IMG/VR virus record: IMGVR_UViG_3300044611_002466
Coordinates: 1 to 64,000 of that record
Reading direction: 5' to 3' (one strand)
Source: a virus
Length of the DNA: 64,000 nucleotides
Shown here: piece by piece, positions 17,101-24,786 of the stretch
Position numbering within the stretch: position 1 is the stretch's first letter
Layout: every line of letters begins with the position of its first letter
Program-made: the position numbers and the translations under genes
The notes under the pieces: generated by a model
Databases searched by the model: none
Seen by the model: only the letters and a program-made list of their open reading frames with translations
Told to the model about the DNA's origin: nothing

Positions 17101-20100
17101 GAGGCGTACACCTTCAAGAGCGACGGCGACCAGAACGCCGCCTGGGCCGCTGTGATCACGGGCAACCCGCTGCCCCCGCCGCAGCCCACTCGCGGGATGA
17201 GCCATTTCCAGAACTACCTTCGGGCGCTCGGCGTGAATGTCGAGAAGCGGAAGGACGACTACCAGCTCTCGCCCCTGACGGACATGCACCTGCTGGGCGA
17301 CGCGAAGCGAGGCCTGCGCGGGATCTCGAACGGCGAGATCAAGCTGCCCGAGAAGCTCAGCGTGGCGCGCGGGGCGCGCACCGTCGAGGAGCACGGCGGC
17401 TTGTTCGACCCTCGCGTCACCGGCGGCCTCCAGGGCAAGTTCTGGAGCCACGTGGAGTTGGCGGAGCGCATGCCGAGCCCACTCTTCGAGCCCGCGATCC
17501 AGACGTTGACCGGCCTGACCAAGAAGCAGTTCGACGCCATGGTGGGCGAGAAGGGCCTCGTAGACGGCAAGTCCGGGTTCCACACCATCATCGAACGGCT
17601 GGGGGCCATCAACGTCGACGAGGAGTTGAAGAAGGCCCAAGCCGAGGTCGGGAAGTCCGGCCGCGCGACGCTGAACCGCGCGATGAAGAAGGTGCGGTAC
17701 CTCGAAGCCCTCAAGGCGAACGGGCTGACGCCGCTCGAGGCGTACACCAACAAGTACCTACCGGTGCTACCCCCCTCTGTTCGACGGGTGTCGGTGGGCC
17801 TCGACGGGACCCAGGTCGTGGACGACCGGAATCCGCTGTACCTGGGCGTGGGACACGCCAACGGAATCCTGAAGGAGGCGAAGCCGTCGACGCCCCACGA
17901 GGACCTCCAGAAGGCGCGGGCGTCGCTCTACAGCAGCATCCGCTCGCTGCGGATGACCGGCATGACGACCAGCCCGGGGTCCGGAAAGCCGCGGCACATG
18001 CAGGGTCTGATGGAGCTCCTGTCAGGTAAGACCGAGGATCACGGAGCCCCCAAGGAGAGCTTCTTCCAAGAGGGGGTCCTTGCCCGGCGCCAGGACCTGT
18101 CGGGTCGGTCGACGATCGTACCCGAGCCGGCGCTCGGGCTTGACCAAGTCGGCGTGCCCCGTCAGATCGCTATGGAGATGTACAAGCCCTTCGTGGTGCG
18201 CGAGCTCGTGCGCGGCGGCAAGACCCCCATCGAGGCGTTGAAGTGGGCGAAGGAGAAGAAGGATCACCCGCAGGTGATGGACGCGCTCGAGCGGGCCGTG
18301 GCGGAGCGGCCGGTCTTCCTGAAGCGGGACCCGTCTCTGCACAAGTTCTCCATCATGGCCTTCCACCCGAAGATCGTAGAAGGCAGTGCTATCAAGATCC
18401 ATCCGCTGGTAACCGGGGGATTCAACGCCGACTTTGACGGGGACTGCTACTACGGTCAGGTCCTTGTTGACACCGAAGAGGGGGTGGATTACCACGAGGG
18501 CATGCCTCACTACCTCCGCGTGCCCGGCCAGAAGGTCATCCACATCCGCGACTTCCCCCGCATCGAGAGCACGCGCGTGGAGAAGGCATCCGGCGTCGTC
18601 GAGTACGACGTCCCCGCCGGCGTACGCGTTCCCGCGTGCTTCAGGGACGGCAACAGGCCCTGCATCGAGTCGTTCGAGGTGACGAAGTTCTCCGAGCACC
18701 CGGACTGCGAAGAGTGGGTGGTGAAGACGCGTGCCGGGCGCGAACTGCTCGTCTCCGAGGACCACAGCCTCGCGCTGCTGGACCCGGAGACTCTGGAGGT
18801 GTCCAAGGCTCCCGCGCGCGAGGCCGTAGGACAGTGCCTCCCGACTATGTTCCGCAGTGATGACGGAGAGGCGGCGGTTTACGACCTGCGCGAGTACCGA
18901 GGACCCAAGAGCAATCCGCTCCTGGACGTCGTCGAGGTCGGCAGGGAGGTCGCCTGGATGCTGGGCGTACTCGTCGGAGATGGCTGGGTGACACAGAAGA
19001 CGCCCGCCGTGGCGACCGTGAGCCTCTCGTTCGGAGACGATGGCGCGGACGTCGCGGTGGCATGGGAGGCGGCGGCCAGCAGGATCGCAGACGGCGCAGT
19101 CGGCTACACAGAGCTCCCGCACGAGTTCGAGGGCAAGAACTACACGTCGCACCGGTTGACGCTGAGCAACACTGGCTTCGCCAAGTGGATCGCGCCGATG
19201 ATCGGGCACAGCGCTCGTGGAAAGCACCTGCCCGAGGGCTACCTGCACTGGAATCGAGAGTCCCGGCGCGGGCTGTTCTGCGGGCTGCTGGACACGGACG
19301 GCTCTGTGAACTGGGCCGCCAGTGGGCGATTCTCCTGCTCCTTCACGACGACGTCGCAGCGCCTCGCGGAGGAGGTGCGTCTACTCGGCCTCACGCTGGG
19401 ACTCGCGGCTACGTTCACGGAGTTCGAGAACCGAGACCAACCTGCGTACATCCTGACGTTCTCGGTCAGCCAGGTGCAAGAGGCACGGTGGCTGAAGCTC
19501 GTGTCGGCGCGCAAGCAGGCTGCGCTCAGCAAGCTGCACAACGGTACTCGTCGCGCGCGCGGGCACACGGACTTCGTCCCGCTGCCCCCGAGAGCACGCG
19601 AAGAGCTGCTCGACCTGCTGCGGCAGGTCGGTGCGACCCGACGCGCGCCGAACAAGAACAAGCCTGCCTTCTCGCTGTACGTGGTCCTGAAGCGCGGGGA
19701 ACCCACGCTGTCCCGCGAGGCGTACGAGAGCCTGTGGTCGGTCCTCGATCCGACGCTCGACTACTCGGAGTACCTCAAGCGGTGGGTTTCCGTGTGCAAC
19801 GCCCCTGTGAGCTGGGACCTCGTCGAGTCCGCTGAGTTCACCGGCAAGCGCCGCACGATGTACGACATCACGGTGCCCGGTGCATGGACGTTCGCTACGG
19901 CAGACGGCGCCATCGTCTGGGACACGATGGCCCTCTACGTCCCGGTGTCCGCCGAGGCGGTGGAGGAGGCGCACAAGATGCTCCCCTCGAAGAACCTGTT
20001 CTCGCCCACCCACTTCGGTCTTCTTCCCGTCCCCGGCCAGGACTCTCTCCTGGGCATCTTCCAGGCGACGAAGTGGGGCACCGAGGTGAAGGTGCCAGAG

Positions 20101-23067
20101 GGCACCACTGCCGAGCGCGCGATGCAGATGATGCACGATGGGAAGCTCAAGCCGACCGACGTGATCCTCATCGACGGTAAGAAGACGACGGCGGGGCGGC
20201 TGTCGCTTGCCGCGCTCCTACCCGCCGCGATGCAGGGGAATGAGAAGCTCCTGCACGACTCGGCCTTCCGCCTCAACAAGGATGGGGTCGAGAAGATGCT
20301 CTCCACGGTGGCGCGGGACCACGACAAGGGCTTCGCCACCACAGTCGACGGGTGGAAGGATCTCGGGAACCACCTGTCCTACCTGAACGGCAGCTCCTTC
20401 TCCATCAACGACTTCCACGACGGCGTCGCCATGCGCGACCGCATCCTCGCGCCCTACGCTGCGCAGGAGAAGGCGCTCCACAACACCGCCATGTCGCCGA
20501 GGAGGCGGGACCAGAAGATCGTCGAGCTCTATCAGGGTGCGCAGGCGGAGCTGAAGCGCGTGGGCAAGGCCAAGTACGACGCGGGCGGCAACCGTGTCTG
20601 GGAATGGGCGGAGTCCGGCGCACGCGGCAACTGGAACCAGTTCGCCCAGCTGACGCTGGCGCCCGTCCTCGTCGAAGACTTCGCGCGGCGCACCGTTCCC
20701 ATCCCGATCACCAAGTCCTTCGGAGAGGGCCTCTCGGTGTCCGAGTACTGGGCGTCGATGCACGGCGCCCGCAAGGGCACCCTCGACCGCGCCCAGGGGA
20801 CGCGCGAGCCTGGCGCAGTCCAGAAGGACATCGTCAACACGACCATGGGGATCCAGGTCACCGCAGAAGACTGCGGGGCCACCGAAGGCAAGAAGATGGC
20901 GGTCGGACACAACGACATCGTCGGCAGGTTCCTCGCCCATGCAGTGAAGCTCGGGACCGTCGACGTCCACGCCGGCGAGCTCATCACGCCGGCCCTGGTC
21001 TCCCAAGCCCGGAATGCTGGCGTCGCGGAACTCGTGGTGCGCTCGCCGCTCTTCTGCAGAATGGGCAAGGGGGTGTGTGCGAAGTGCTACGGGCACAACG
21101 AACGCGGCGGCCTCCACGCAGTCGGCACGAACCTGGGCGTCATCGCAGGGCAGGCGCTCAGCGAGCCCATTACCCAGCTCGCGATGAAGTGCAGCGAAGG
21201 GGTGATCACGGACGGCGCTGGCGTGACCTGGGCCTTCGAGGACTACTTCGAGGCACACGGGCTCGAGGTGCCGGCGGCCGGAGAGGTGCGCACGAAGTCC
21301 ATAGTCGCGATGCTGCGCGACGGTCCCGCGCCCGCTGTGGTTGCGACGCGTCTGCAGTCGCATCTGCCGGACGACGAGATGGTCTTCATCAAGACACGCT
21401 CCGGGCACGTGATGGCGGTCCAGAAGAACCACCCGCTCTGGGTCTACGACGCCAACGGCAATGCCTTCGTGAAGGCGGCTGGCGCCCTCGAGCCCCGTGT
21501 CGACCGCTTGCGCGTGGACCGGGTCGCGATCGAGCGGCCGACGTGCGCCATGGCCCCGCTCGACCCGTACGCGATTGGGTTCTTCCTCGCCGAGGGGAGC
21601 ACTCGCTACGGCAACGGCACCCCGCGCTACGACGGTGTTGCGGTCGCGTCGGTCTTCTCCCAGCACGAGTCGTTCCAGAAGCATGAGCTCGTCACGCGCC
21701 TCCGCGCCATCAACGGGATCGGCACGGTCTCGTCTCACGAGAAGTGCGTCGAGGTCTACGACCCGGCGTTCGCAGCGTTAATGGCCAGCGTGGTCCGCGG
21801 GCGCAGCAGCTACACGAAGCGCCTGCAGCCGGGCTTCAATCTCTGGTACGAAGAGGAGCTGGTCCGCCTGCTCGCTGGCTGGATCGACGGCGACGGGACC
21901 GTGTTTGAGTCGAGCGGGGTGACCGTCGCCAAGATCTACACGTCCAGCTTCGTCGCCCTGCAGCAGCTCGAGATCATCTGTGCCAGGCTCAGGATCCGCT
22001 GCAGTGCCGGGTACGTCAGCCGCCCCGACGAGACCGTGAAGGTGAAGAGCCGACACGCCAACTTCTTCGCGGAGCTGCGGTTCAACGAGGACTCTCGTTG
22101 GGACGTCGGCAGCTGGTCCCTGCGCATGCGCGCGAAGGGCGAGGTGAAGTTCGCGAAGCACCGCTTCATCGACCACGACCTGGATCCGGTGCGGAAGGTC
22201 CAGGTCATGCCGAAGTGGATCACCCCGGTGTGGGACGTGAAGACGTCCTCGCAGGGATTCACGTGCGGCATGCTGCGCAACCACAACACCTTTCACACGG
22301 GAGGGGTCTCGAGTGCGGGGCAGTCCAGCGCCGTGGACTCGTTCAAGCGTGTGAAGCAGCTCTTCATGGTCCCCGGCAAGCTGCCAGACAAGGCGACCAT
22401 CGCCACGGTCGGCGGTACGATCGGGAAGATCGTCACCGACGCCCGCGGTGGCCTCACCGTCGACATCGAGGGCAAGGCCCATCGCGTCATCACAGGGCAC
22501 CTCCTCGACGGCATCAAGACCGGCGCAGTGGTGCACCGCGGTGACCCGATCTCCACGGGCCCCCTCGACCCGCACGAGCTCCTGGAGCACACCAAGAGCA
22601 TCGGGCGTACGCGGAACTACATCACGGACGAGGCCACCGCGGCGTACCAGGGCACCGTCCGCCAGCGGAACGTGGAGATGGTGGTGCGCGGGATGACCAA
22701 CCTCACGGAGGTCCACAACGCTCCTCCCGGCAGCCCGTGGCACCAGGGCGACCTGGCCCCGCTCTCCGCGGTGGACGAGCACAACGCCAACGCGACAGCG
22801 GAAGGACACGAGGTCATCTCGCACACGCCTACGCTGCGCGCGATGACGCTCGTTCCCCTGTCCGGGACCGAGGACTGGATGGCGCGGCTGAACTACCAGC
22901 GCCTCAAGGACACCTACACGGAAGGTGCTGCCCAGGGCTGGAAGTCCAACATCCACGACCATCCGATCCCCGGCCTTGCCCACGGCGCCGAGTTCGGGCT
23001 ACGTCCCCCCACGGCCCGCACACCGCCGCCAGCCACCGGGCGCACGACTGCACCAGCGCGAAGGTAG
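14146..23067 (+). CDS. Fused beta/beta-prime RNA polymerase with two inteins
   Basis: 2,973 residues (ATG 14161 is an alternative start). Beta part: THLGFIDPIQTPEGE (~402), the LIPFLQNNNGNRA rifampicin-region motif, GDKLSGRHGNKG (~815) and NPAGVPSRMNVGQ (~850). Fusion point about residue 1050, before SNGEIKLPE. Beta-prime part: LSGRSTIV, LKRDPSLHKF, the catalytic Mg motif NADFDGD (1427-1433), the Zn site CRMGKGVCAKC (~2304), the trigger-loop region SEPITQLAMK and TFHTGG, and the C-terminal DWMARLNYQRL. The N-terminal beta-prime zinc ribbon is missing. Inteins at 1434-1926 and 2349-2714 split the two active-site motifs; spliced length is about 2,114. It should transcribe phage genes. No alpha or sigma partner is seen. 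Six bases separate it from the spike gene. Confidence 0.97.
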   Translation: MWSSSMPNLNPEAAFESLKGQVAATIKAQFPFEGAVRRLELVDVVFEEKSGNAGDPHHIDNLDEQLKARTTGMTWGVPVRGRLRLVDKASGHLIEEASVTLAKLPKITRRYSYLIDGQERQHDSVFRSKSRAYHRIASNGDVQARWNLARGHGFDLTYDPVKGRMIMTIGDSNIPLYSVLHILNVGDASMERAWGPEVFRDNQKAAKLGDVDKIYTALRLRMADRSSGTPAQRAEKIREYFATETEVLPDAMKAAFGREYSSVNGENLLLSSTRLLDIQKGRSKEDPPAHELPDDRQALSAKYLATTEDFVIEALRSHEASLRKQVQDRIDKPEYSISDIMSPNSYGRVVLAPFQHAQRPEQTNPLQFLSGYMRTTIRGKEFGGVGGEKINLDVEKELNPTHLGFIDPIQTPEGEDTGIALNLPLGISVTRATARPGSKSRGSPGQEIRTKVYDVKARQTVLATPAELEHAVVAYPDQVRWTGGHPAPIANEVVCYDEQRKTSKRPWEKVRYVLPSAKALLSFSANLIPFLQNNNGNRAMMAAKQQEQALALVRREAPLVQVKTDGVNTFEQVVGSFVTHTAPAAGVVKRVEPGAVHLQTEEGLVRIPMYNHFPLNGGKNSLHSIPVVKAGQAVQKGELLADSNYTKDGALALGSNLRVAYVPWKGLTFEDGIVVSESAAKRMSSDHMHALEVTVYASMIGATEGSLSRWRDYATPQRSTPEHISNLDARGIVREGAVVHSGDVLVAILSPRQSSESDQAAGLIHKTLARSYRDSSLVWDHDYSGKVVRVLVSEAMNRKHITVHVTTEQPLVVGDKLSGRHGNKGIISRIVQDHEMPHTADGVPADLLLNPAGVPSRMNVGQVLETAASKIAEKTGKPYIVENFVPGVDYSAKVTAEMQKHGLSDTEEMFDPVTKRSIGQIMVGKQYMLKLHHQVEKKATARSMESGYTHTGEAPKGSGIPGGGQKMDMLTTYAMLAHGANHNLREAYTFKSDGDQNAAWAAVITGNPLPPPQPTRGMSHFQNYLRALGVNVEKRKDDYQLSPLTDMHLLGDAKRGLRGISNGEIKLPEKLSVARGARTVEEHGGLFDPRVTGGLQGKFWSHVELAERMPSPLFEPAIQTLTGLTKKQFDAMVGEKGLVDGKSGFHTIIERLGAINVDEELKKAQAEVGKSGRATLNRAMKKVRYLEALKANGLTPLEAYTNKYLPVLPPSVRRVSVGLDGTQVVDDRNPLYLGVGHANGILKEAKPSTPHEDLQKARASLYSSIRSLRMTGMTTSPGSGKPRHMQGLMELLSGKTEDHGAPKESFFQEGVLARRQDLSGRSTIVPEPALGLDQVGVPRQIAMEMYKPFVVRELVRGGKTPIEALKWAKEKKDHPQVMDALERAVAERPVFLKRDPSLHKFSIMAFHPKIVEGSAIKIHPLVTGGFNADFDGDCYYGQVLVDTEEGVDYHEGMPHYLRVPGQKVIHIRDFPRIESTRVEKASGVVEYDVPAGVRVPACFRDGNRPCIESFEVTKFSEHPDCEEWVVKTRAGRELLVSEDHSLALLDPETLEVSKAPAREAVGQCLPTMFRSDDGEAAVYDLREYRGPKSNPLLDVVEVGREVAWMLGVLVGDGWVTQKTPAVATVSLSFGDDGADVAVAWEAAASRIADGAVGYTELPHEFEGKNYTSHRLTLSNTGFAKWIAPMIGHSARGKHLPEGYLHWNRESRRGLFCGLLDTDGSVNWAASGRFSCSFTTTSQRLAEEVRLLGLTLGLAATFTEFENRDQPAYILTFSVSQVQEARWLKLVSARKQAALSKLHNGTRRARGHTDFVPLPPRAREELLDLLRQVGATRRAPNKNKPAFSLYVVLKRGEPTLSREAYESLWSVLDPTLDYSEYLKRWVSVCNAPVSWDLVESAEFTGKRRTMYDITVPGAWTFATADGAIVWDTMALYVPVSAEAVEEAHKMLPSKNLFSPTHFGLLPVPGQDSLLGIFQATKWGTEVKVPEGTTAERAMQMMHDGKLKPTDVILIDGKKTTAGRLSLAALLPAAMQGNEKLLHDSAFRLNKDGVEKMLSTVARDHDKGFATTVDGWKDLGNHLSYLNGSSFSINDFHDGVAMRDRILAPYAAQEKALHNTAMSPRRRDQKIVELYQGAQAELKRVGKAKYDAGGNRVWEWAESGARGNWNQFAQLTLAPVLVEDFARRTVPIPITKSFGEGLSVSEYWASMHGARKGTLDRAQGTREPGAVQKDIVNTTMGIQVTAEDCGATEGKKMAVGHNDIVGRFLAHAVKLGTVDVHAGELITPALVSQARNAGVAELVVRSPLFCRMGKGVCAKCYGHNERGGLHAVGTNLGVIAGQALSEPITQLAMKCSEGVITDGAGVTWAFEDYFEAHGLEVPAAGEVRTKSIVAMLRDGPAPAVVATRLQSHLPDDEMVFIKTRSGHVMAVQKNHPLWVYDANGNAFVKAAGALEPRVDRLRVDRVAIERPTCAMAPLDPYAIGFFLAEGSTRYGNGTPRYDGVAVASVFSQHESFQKHELVTRLRAINGIGTVSSHEKCVEVYDPAFAALMASVVRGRSSYTKRLQPGFNLWYEEELVRLLAGWIDGDGTVFESSGVTVAKIYTSSFVALQQLEIICARLRIRCSAGYVSRPDETVKVKSRHANFFAELRFNEDSRWDVGSWSLRMRAKGEVKFAKHRFIDHDLDPVRKVQVMPKWITPVWDVKTSSQGFTCGMLRNHNTFHTGGVSSAGQSSAVDSFKRVKQLFMVPGKLPDKATIATVGGTIGKIVTDARGGLTVDIEGKAHRVITGHLLDGIKTGAVVHRGDPISTGPLDPHELLEHTKSIGRTRNYITDEATAAYQGTVRQRNVEMVVRGMTNLTEVHNAPPGSPWHQGDLAPLSAVDEHNANATAEGHEVISHTPTLRAMTLVPLSGTEDWMARLNYQRLKDTYTEGAAQGWKSNIHDHPIPGLAHGAEFGLRPPTARTPPPATGRTTAPARR
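18445..19923 (+). mobile_element. Intein 1 with LAGLIDADG endonuclease, in NADFDGD motif
   Basis: 493 residues inserted directly after NADFDGD of beta-prime. It starts with Cys (CYYGQVLVDTEEG) and has a block-B-type TRAGRELLVSEDHSLAL. LAGLIDADG motifs are GVLVGDGW and CGLLDTDGSV. It ends GAWTFATADGAIVWD before Thr of TMALYVPVS, where bacterial beta-prime reads QMAVHVPLS. The last two residues are Trp-Asp instead of the usual His-Asn. Boundaries are supported by extein continuity on both sides. The endonuclease should home to intein-less copies of the same polymerase gene. Confidence 0.93.
21190..22287 (+). mobile_element. Intein 2 with LAGLIDADG endonuclease, at trigger-loop site
   Basis: 366 residues inserted between SEPITQLAMK and TFHTGG, a segment continuous in bacterial beta-prime (LTMRTFHTGG). 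Starts Cys (CSEGVITDG), block B TRSGHVMAVQKNHPLWV, LAGLIDADG motifs GFFLAEGS and LLAGWIDGDGTV, and ends VWDVKTSSQGFTCGMLRNHN with canonical His-Asn before a Thr. It looks splicing-competent and endonuclease-competent. Sequence is not obviously similar to intein 1 outside family motifs, so it was probably acquired independently. Confidence 0.95.
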
Positions 23068-23073
23068 GTAGGC

Positions 23074-24246
23074 ATGCCGACTACGAAGCAGGGGACGCAC
23101 AACCTCCCCAGCAAGGGCAAGACCACCGGCAGCAACGCCAAGACCCCTGCACTCATCCAGATGGGCAGGATCACCGAGGTCGACCCCCTCAGGTGGACCT
23201 GCGTCATCAAGACGGAGGGCAGCTCCGACAGCTCCAGGACCTTTAGGGACGTCCCGCTCGGCGGCCTGTACCTGCACCCGCTCGGCGAGGGCATCTACGC
23301 GATGCCTGAGGCGGGCGCGCTCGTGTGGGTGTGCAAGCCGAGTGAGGGGGACGCGGCGGCGTTCATCGTCAACTACCGTCCCTACCCGAGGCGGGACACC
23401 CTCACCTCGACGGAGGCCAACAAGCCCGCCGCCCCTGGCAACCGCCCTCGCATGAGCCCCGGGGACTACGCATTCCTCGGACGGGACCAGAACGGGCTCT
23501 TCGTCCGCCGCGGACAGCTGACGGAGGTCTTCGGGGGACCGCTCGCGCGGACGCTCTACCAGGGGCGCACCGGGACGATCCACTCCTTCGCGCAGGCCCT
23601 GAAGCTCGACGTGTTCGGCGGCTCTGTGCGATGGAACGTCGACCGTCCTGAGCTCGACCCCGACGGCCACCAGGGGACGCGGCTGGATCTGAAGGCGAAG
23701 GAGTTCGCCGACGACCGCTCCTACGCCCTACGTGTCAGGGCCGGAAAGCTCGACGCGAGCGCCCCCATCCAAGACCCAGTCCTTCAGCTGCAGGTCTTCA
23801 CGGATGGGGACGTGGCGGAGGAGAGCCTCGCCCAGGCGCTGTCTCTCACGGCGAACAAGGCCGGAGAGGTCGCGCTCTCCACGACGGGCAGCGTGCTGGT
23901 CGACGTTACAGCGGGCGGGGTGAGCGTGGCCTCCGTACGCGTCTCCAAGGACGGCGCGGTCGAGGTCACGGCAGCGAACGCGGTCACCGTGCGCGGCAGC
24001 GCGGTGACTCTTGCCGCCGGCAGCGCCCAGCTGAGTGTCACCGCGGCCGGTGTCTCCGCGGGGGCTTCCGCCGGCGACAAGCACAAGGTCTTGAAGGACC
24101 TGTCGTTCAGCACGGACACCGCAGCAGCCTGGGCGGAGGTGGCAGCGCTCTGCTCCGCGCTCGGCCTCCCGAGCACGAACATCGTCAAGCACATCGCCGC
24201 TCTGAACGCCGGAACGTACACAGCGTCGGCTCTGGAGACCGAGTAG
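23074..24246 (+). CDS. Baseplate spike / gp5-like central spike protein
   Basis: 390 residues. The first 130 look like an OB-fold domain of baseplate spike proteins (MGRITEVDPLRWTCVIKT, then GLYLHPLGEGIYAMPEAGA). The last 170 are regular Val/Thr/Ser-rich beta repeats (VLVDVTAGGVSVASVRVSKD and similar) as in triple-stranded beta-helix needles, ending in a short helical tail. It would tip the tail and pierce the host envelope on contraction. Lies 6 bases after the polymerase gene. No lysozyme domain is visible. Confidence 0.65.
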   Translation: MPTTKQGTHNLPSKGKTTGSNAKTPALIQMGRITEVDPLRWTCVIKTEGSSDSSRTFRDVPLGGLYLHPLGEGIYAMPEAGALVWVCKPSEGDAAAFIVNYRPYPRRDTLTSTEANKPAAPGNRPRMSPGDYAFLGRDQNGLFVRRGQLTEVFGGPLARTLYQGRTGTIHSFAQALKLDVFGGSVRWNVDRPELDPDGHQGTRLDLKAKEFADDRSYALRVRAGKLDASAPIQDPVLQLQVFTDGDVAEESLAQALSLTANKAGEVALSTTGSVLVDVTAGGVSVASVRVSKDGAVEVTAANAVTVRGSAVTLAAGSAQLSVTAAGVSAGASAGDKHKVLKDLSFSTDTAAAWAEVAALCSALGLPSTNIVKHIAALNAGTYTASALETE

Positions 24247-24762
24247 ATGCCCGTACAGCCCCACCTCCCAGACATCCGGGCGCGCATCTCGCGGCGGCTC
24301 AACCCGGAACGGCTGGCACGGGACGGGCTCCCTGAGCTCCTTGCGCAGGCTCTCTACGACGAGCTCACGACGAACCCGGGGCCCCAGGGACCTGCCGGCC
24401 CTACGGGAGCCGCCGGTCCGCAGGGAGCGGCAGGTCCTCAAGGCACGACAGGCCTCCAGGGCCCCCAGGGATCTCCGGGGAGTGCCGACCCCGCGCTCGA
24501 GATGGAGCTTGCATTCAAGGCCAGCAACGCGAGCAACTACAGGACCGCCTCCTACGACGAGCAGGGACAGCTCGTGGCGCTGGACATCTGGACATCGGCA
24601 GAGCTGACAGTCCAGCTCTTCAGCCGCAGCTTGACCTACACGGATGGCCGGCTTGTGACGTCGACCCTTGTGCGCACCTCGGACGGGGCCACCTTGACGC
24701 GCTCCTTCGAGTACACGGAAGACGGGGTGTGGAGCGGGGCGACCACGGTGTATACACCATGA
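24247..24762 (+). CDS. Collagen-like tail fibre or adaptor protein
   Basis: 171 residues. An N-terminal helical segment (PDIRARISRRLNPERLARDG) may attach to the baseplate. Residues about 43-78 are uninterrupted Gly-x-y triplets (GPQGPAGPTGAAGPQGAAG), a trimeric collagen-type stalk. A beta-rich C-terminal domain follows, repeating short strand-turn units. Starts at the ATG directly after the spike stop codon. Typical of short tail-fibre or adhesin components. Confidence 0.78.
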   Translation: MPVQPHLPDIRARISRRLNPERLARDGLPELLAQALYDELTTNPGPQGPAGPTGAAGPQGAAGPQGTTGLQGPQGSPGSADPALEMELAFKASNASNYRTASYDEQGQLVALDIWTSAELTVQLFSRSLTYTDGRLVTSTLVRTSDGATLTRSFEYTEDGVWSGATTVYTP

Positions 24763-24786
24763 CCTCCACGAGTTGAGGAGACACAC

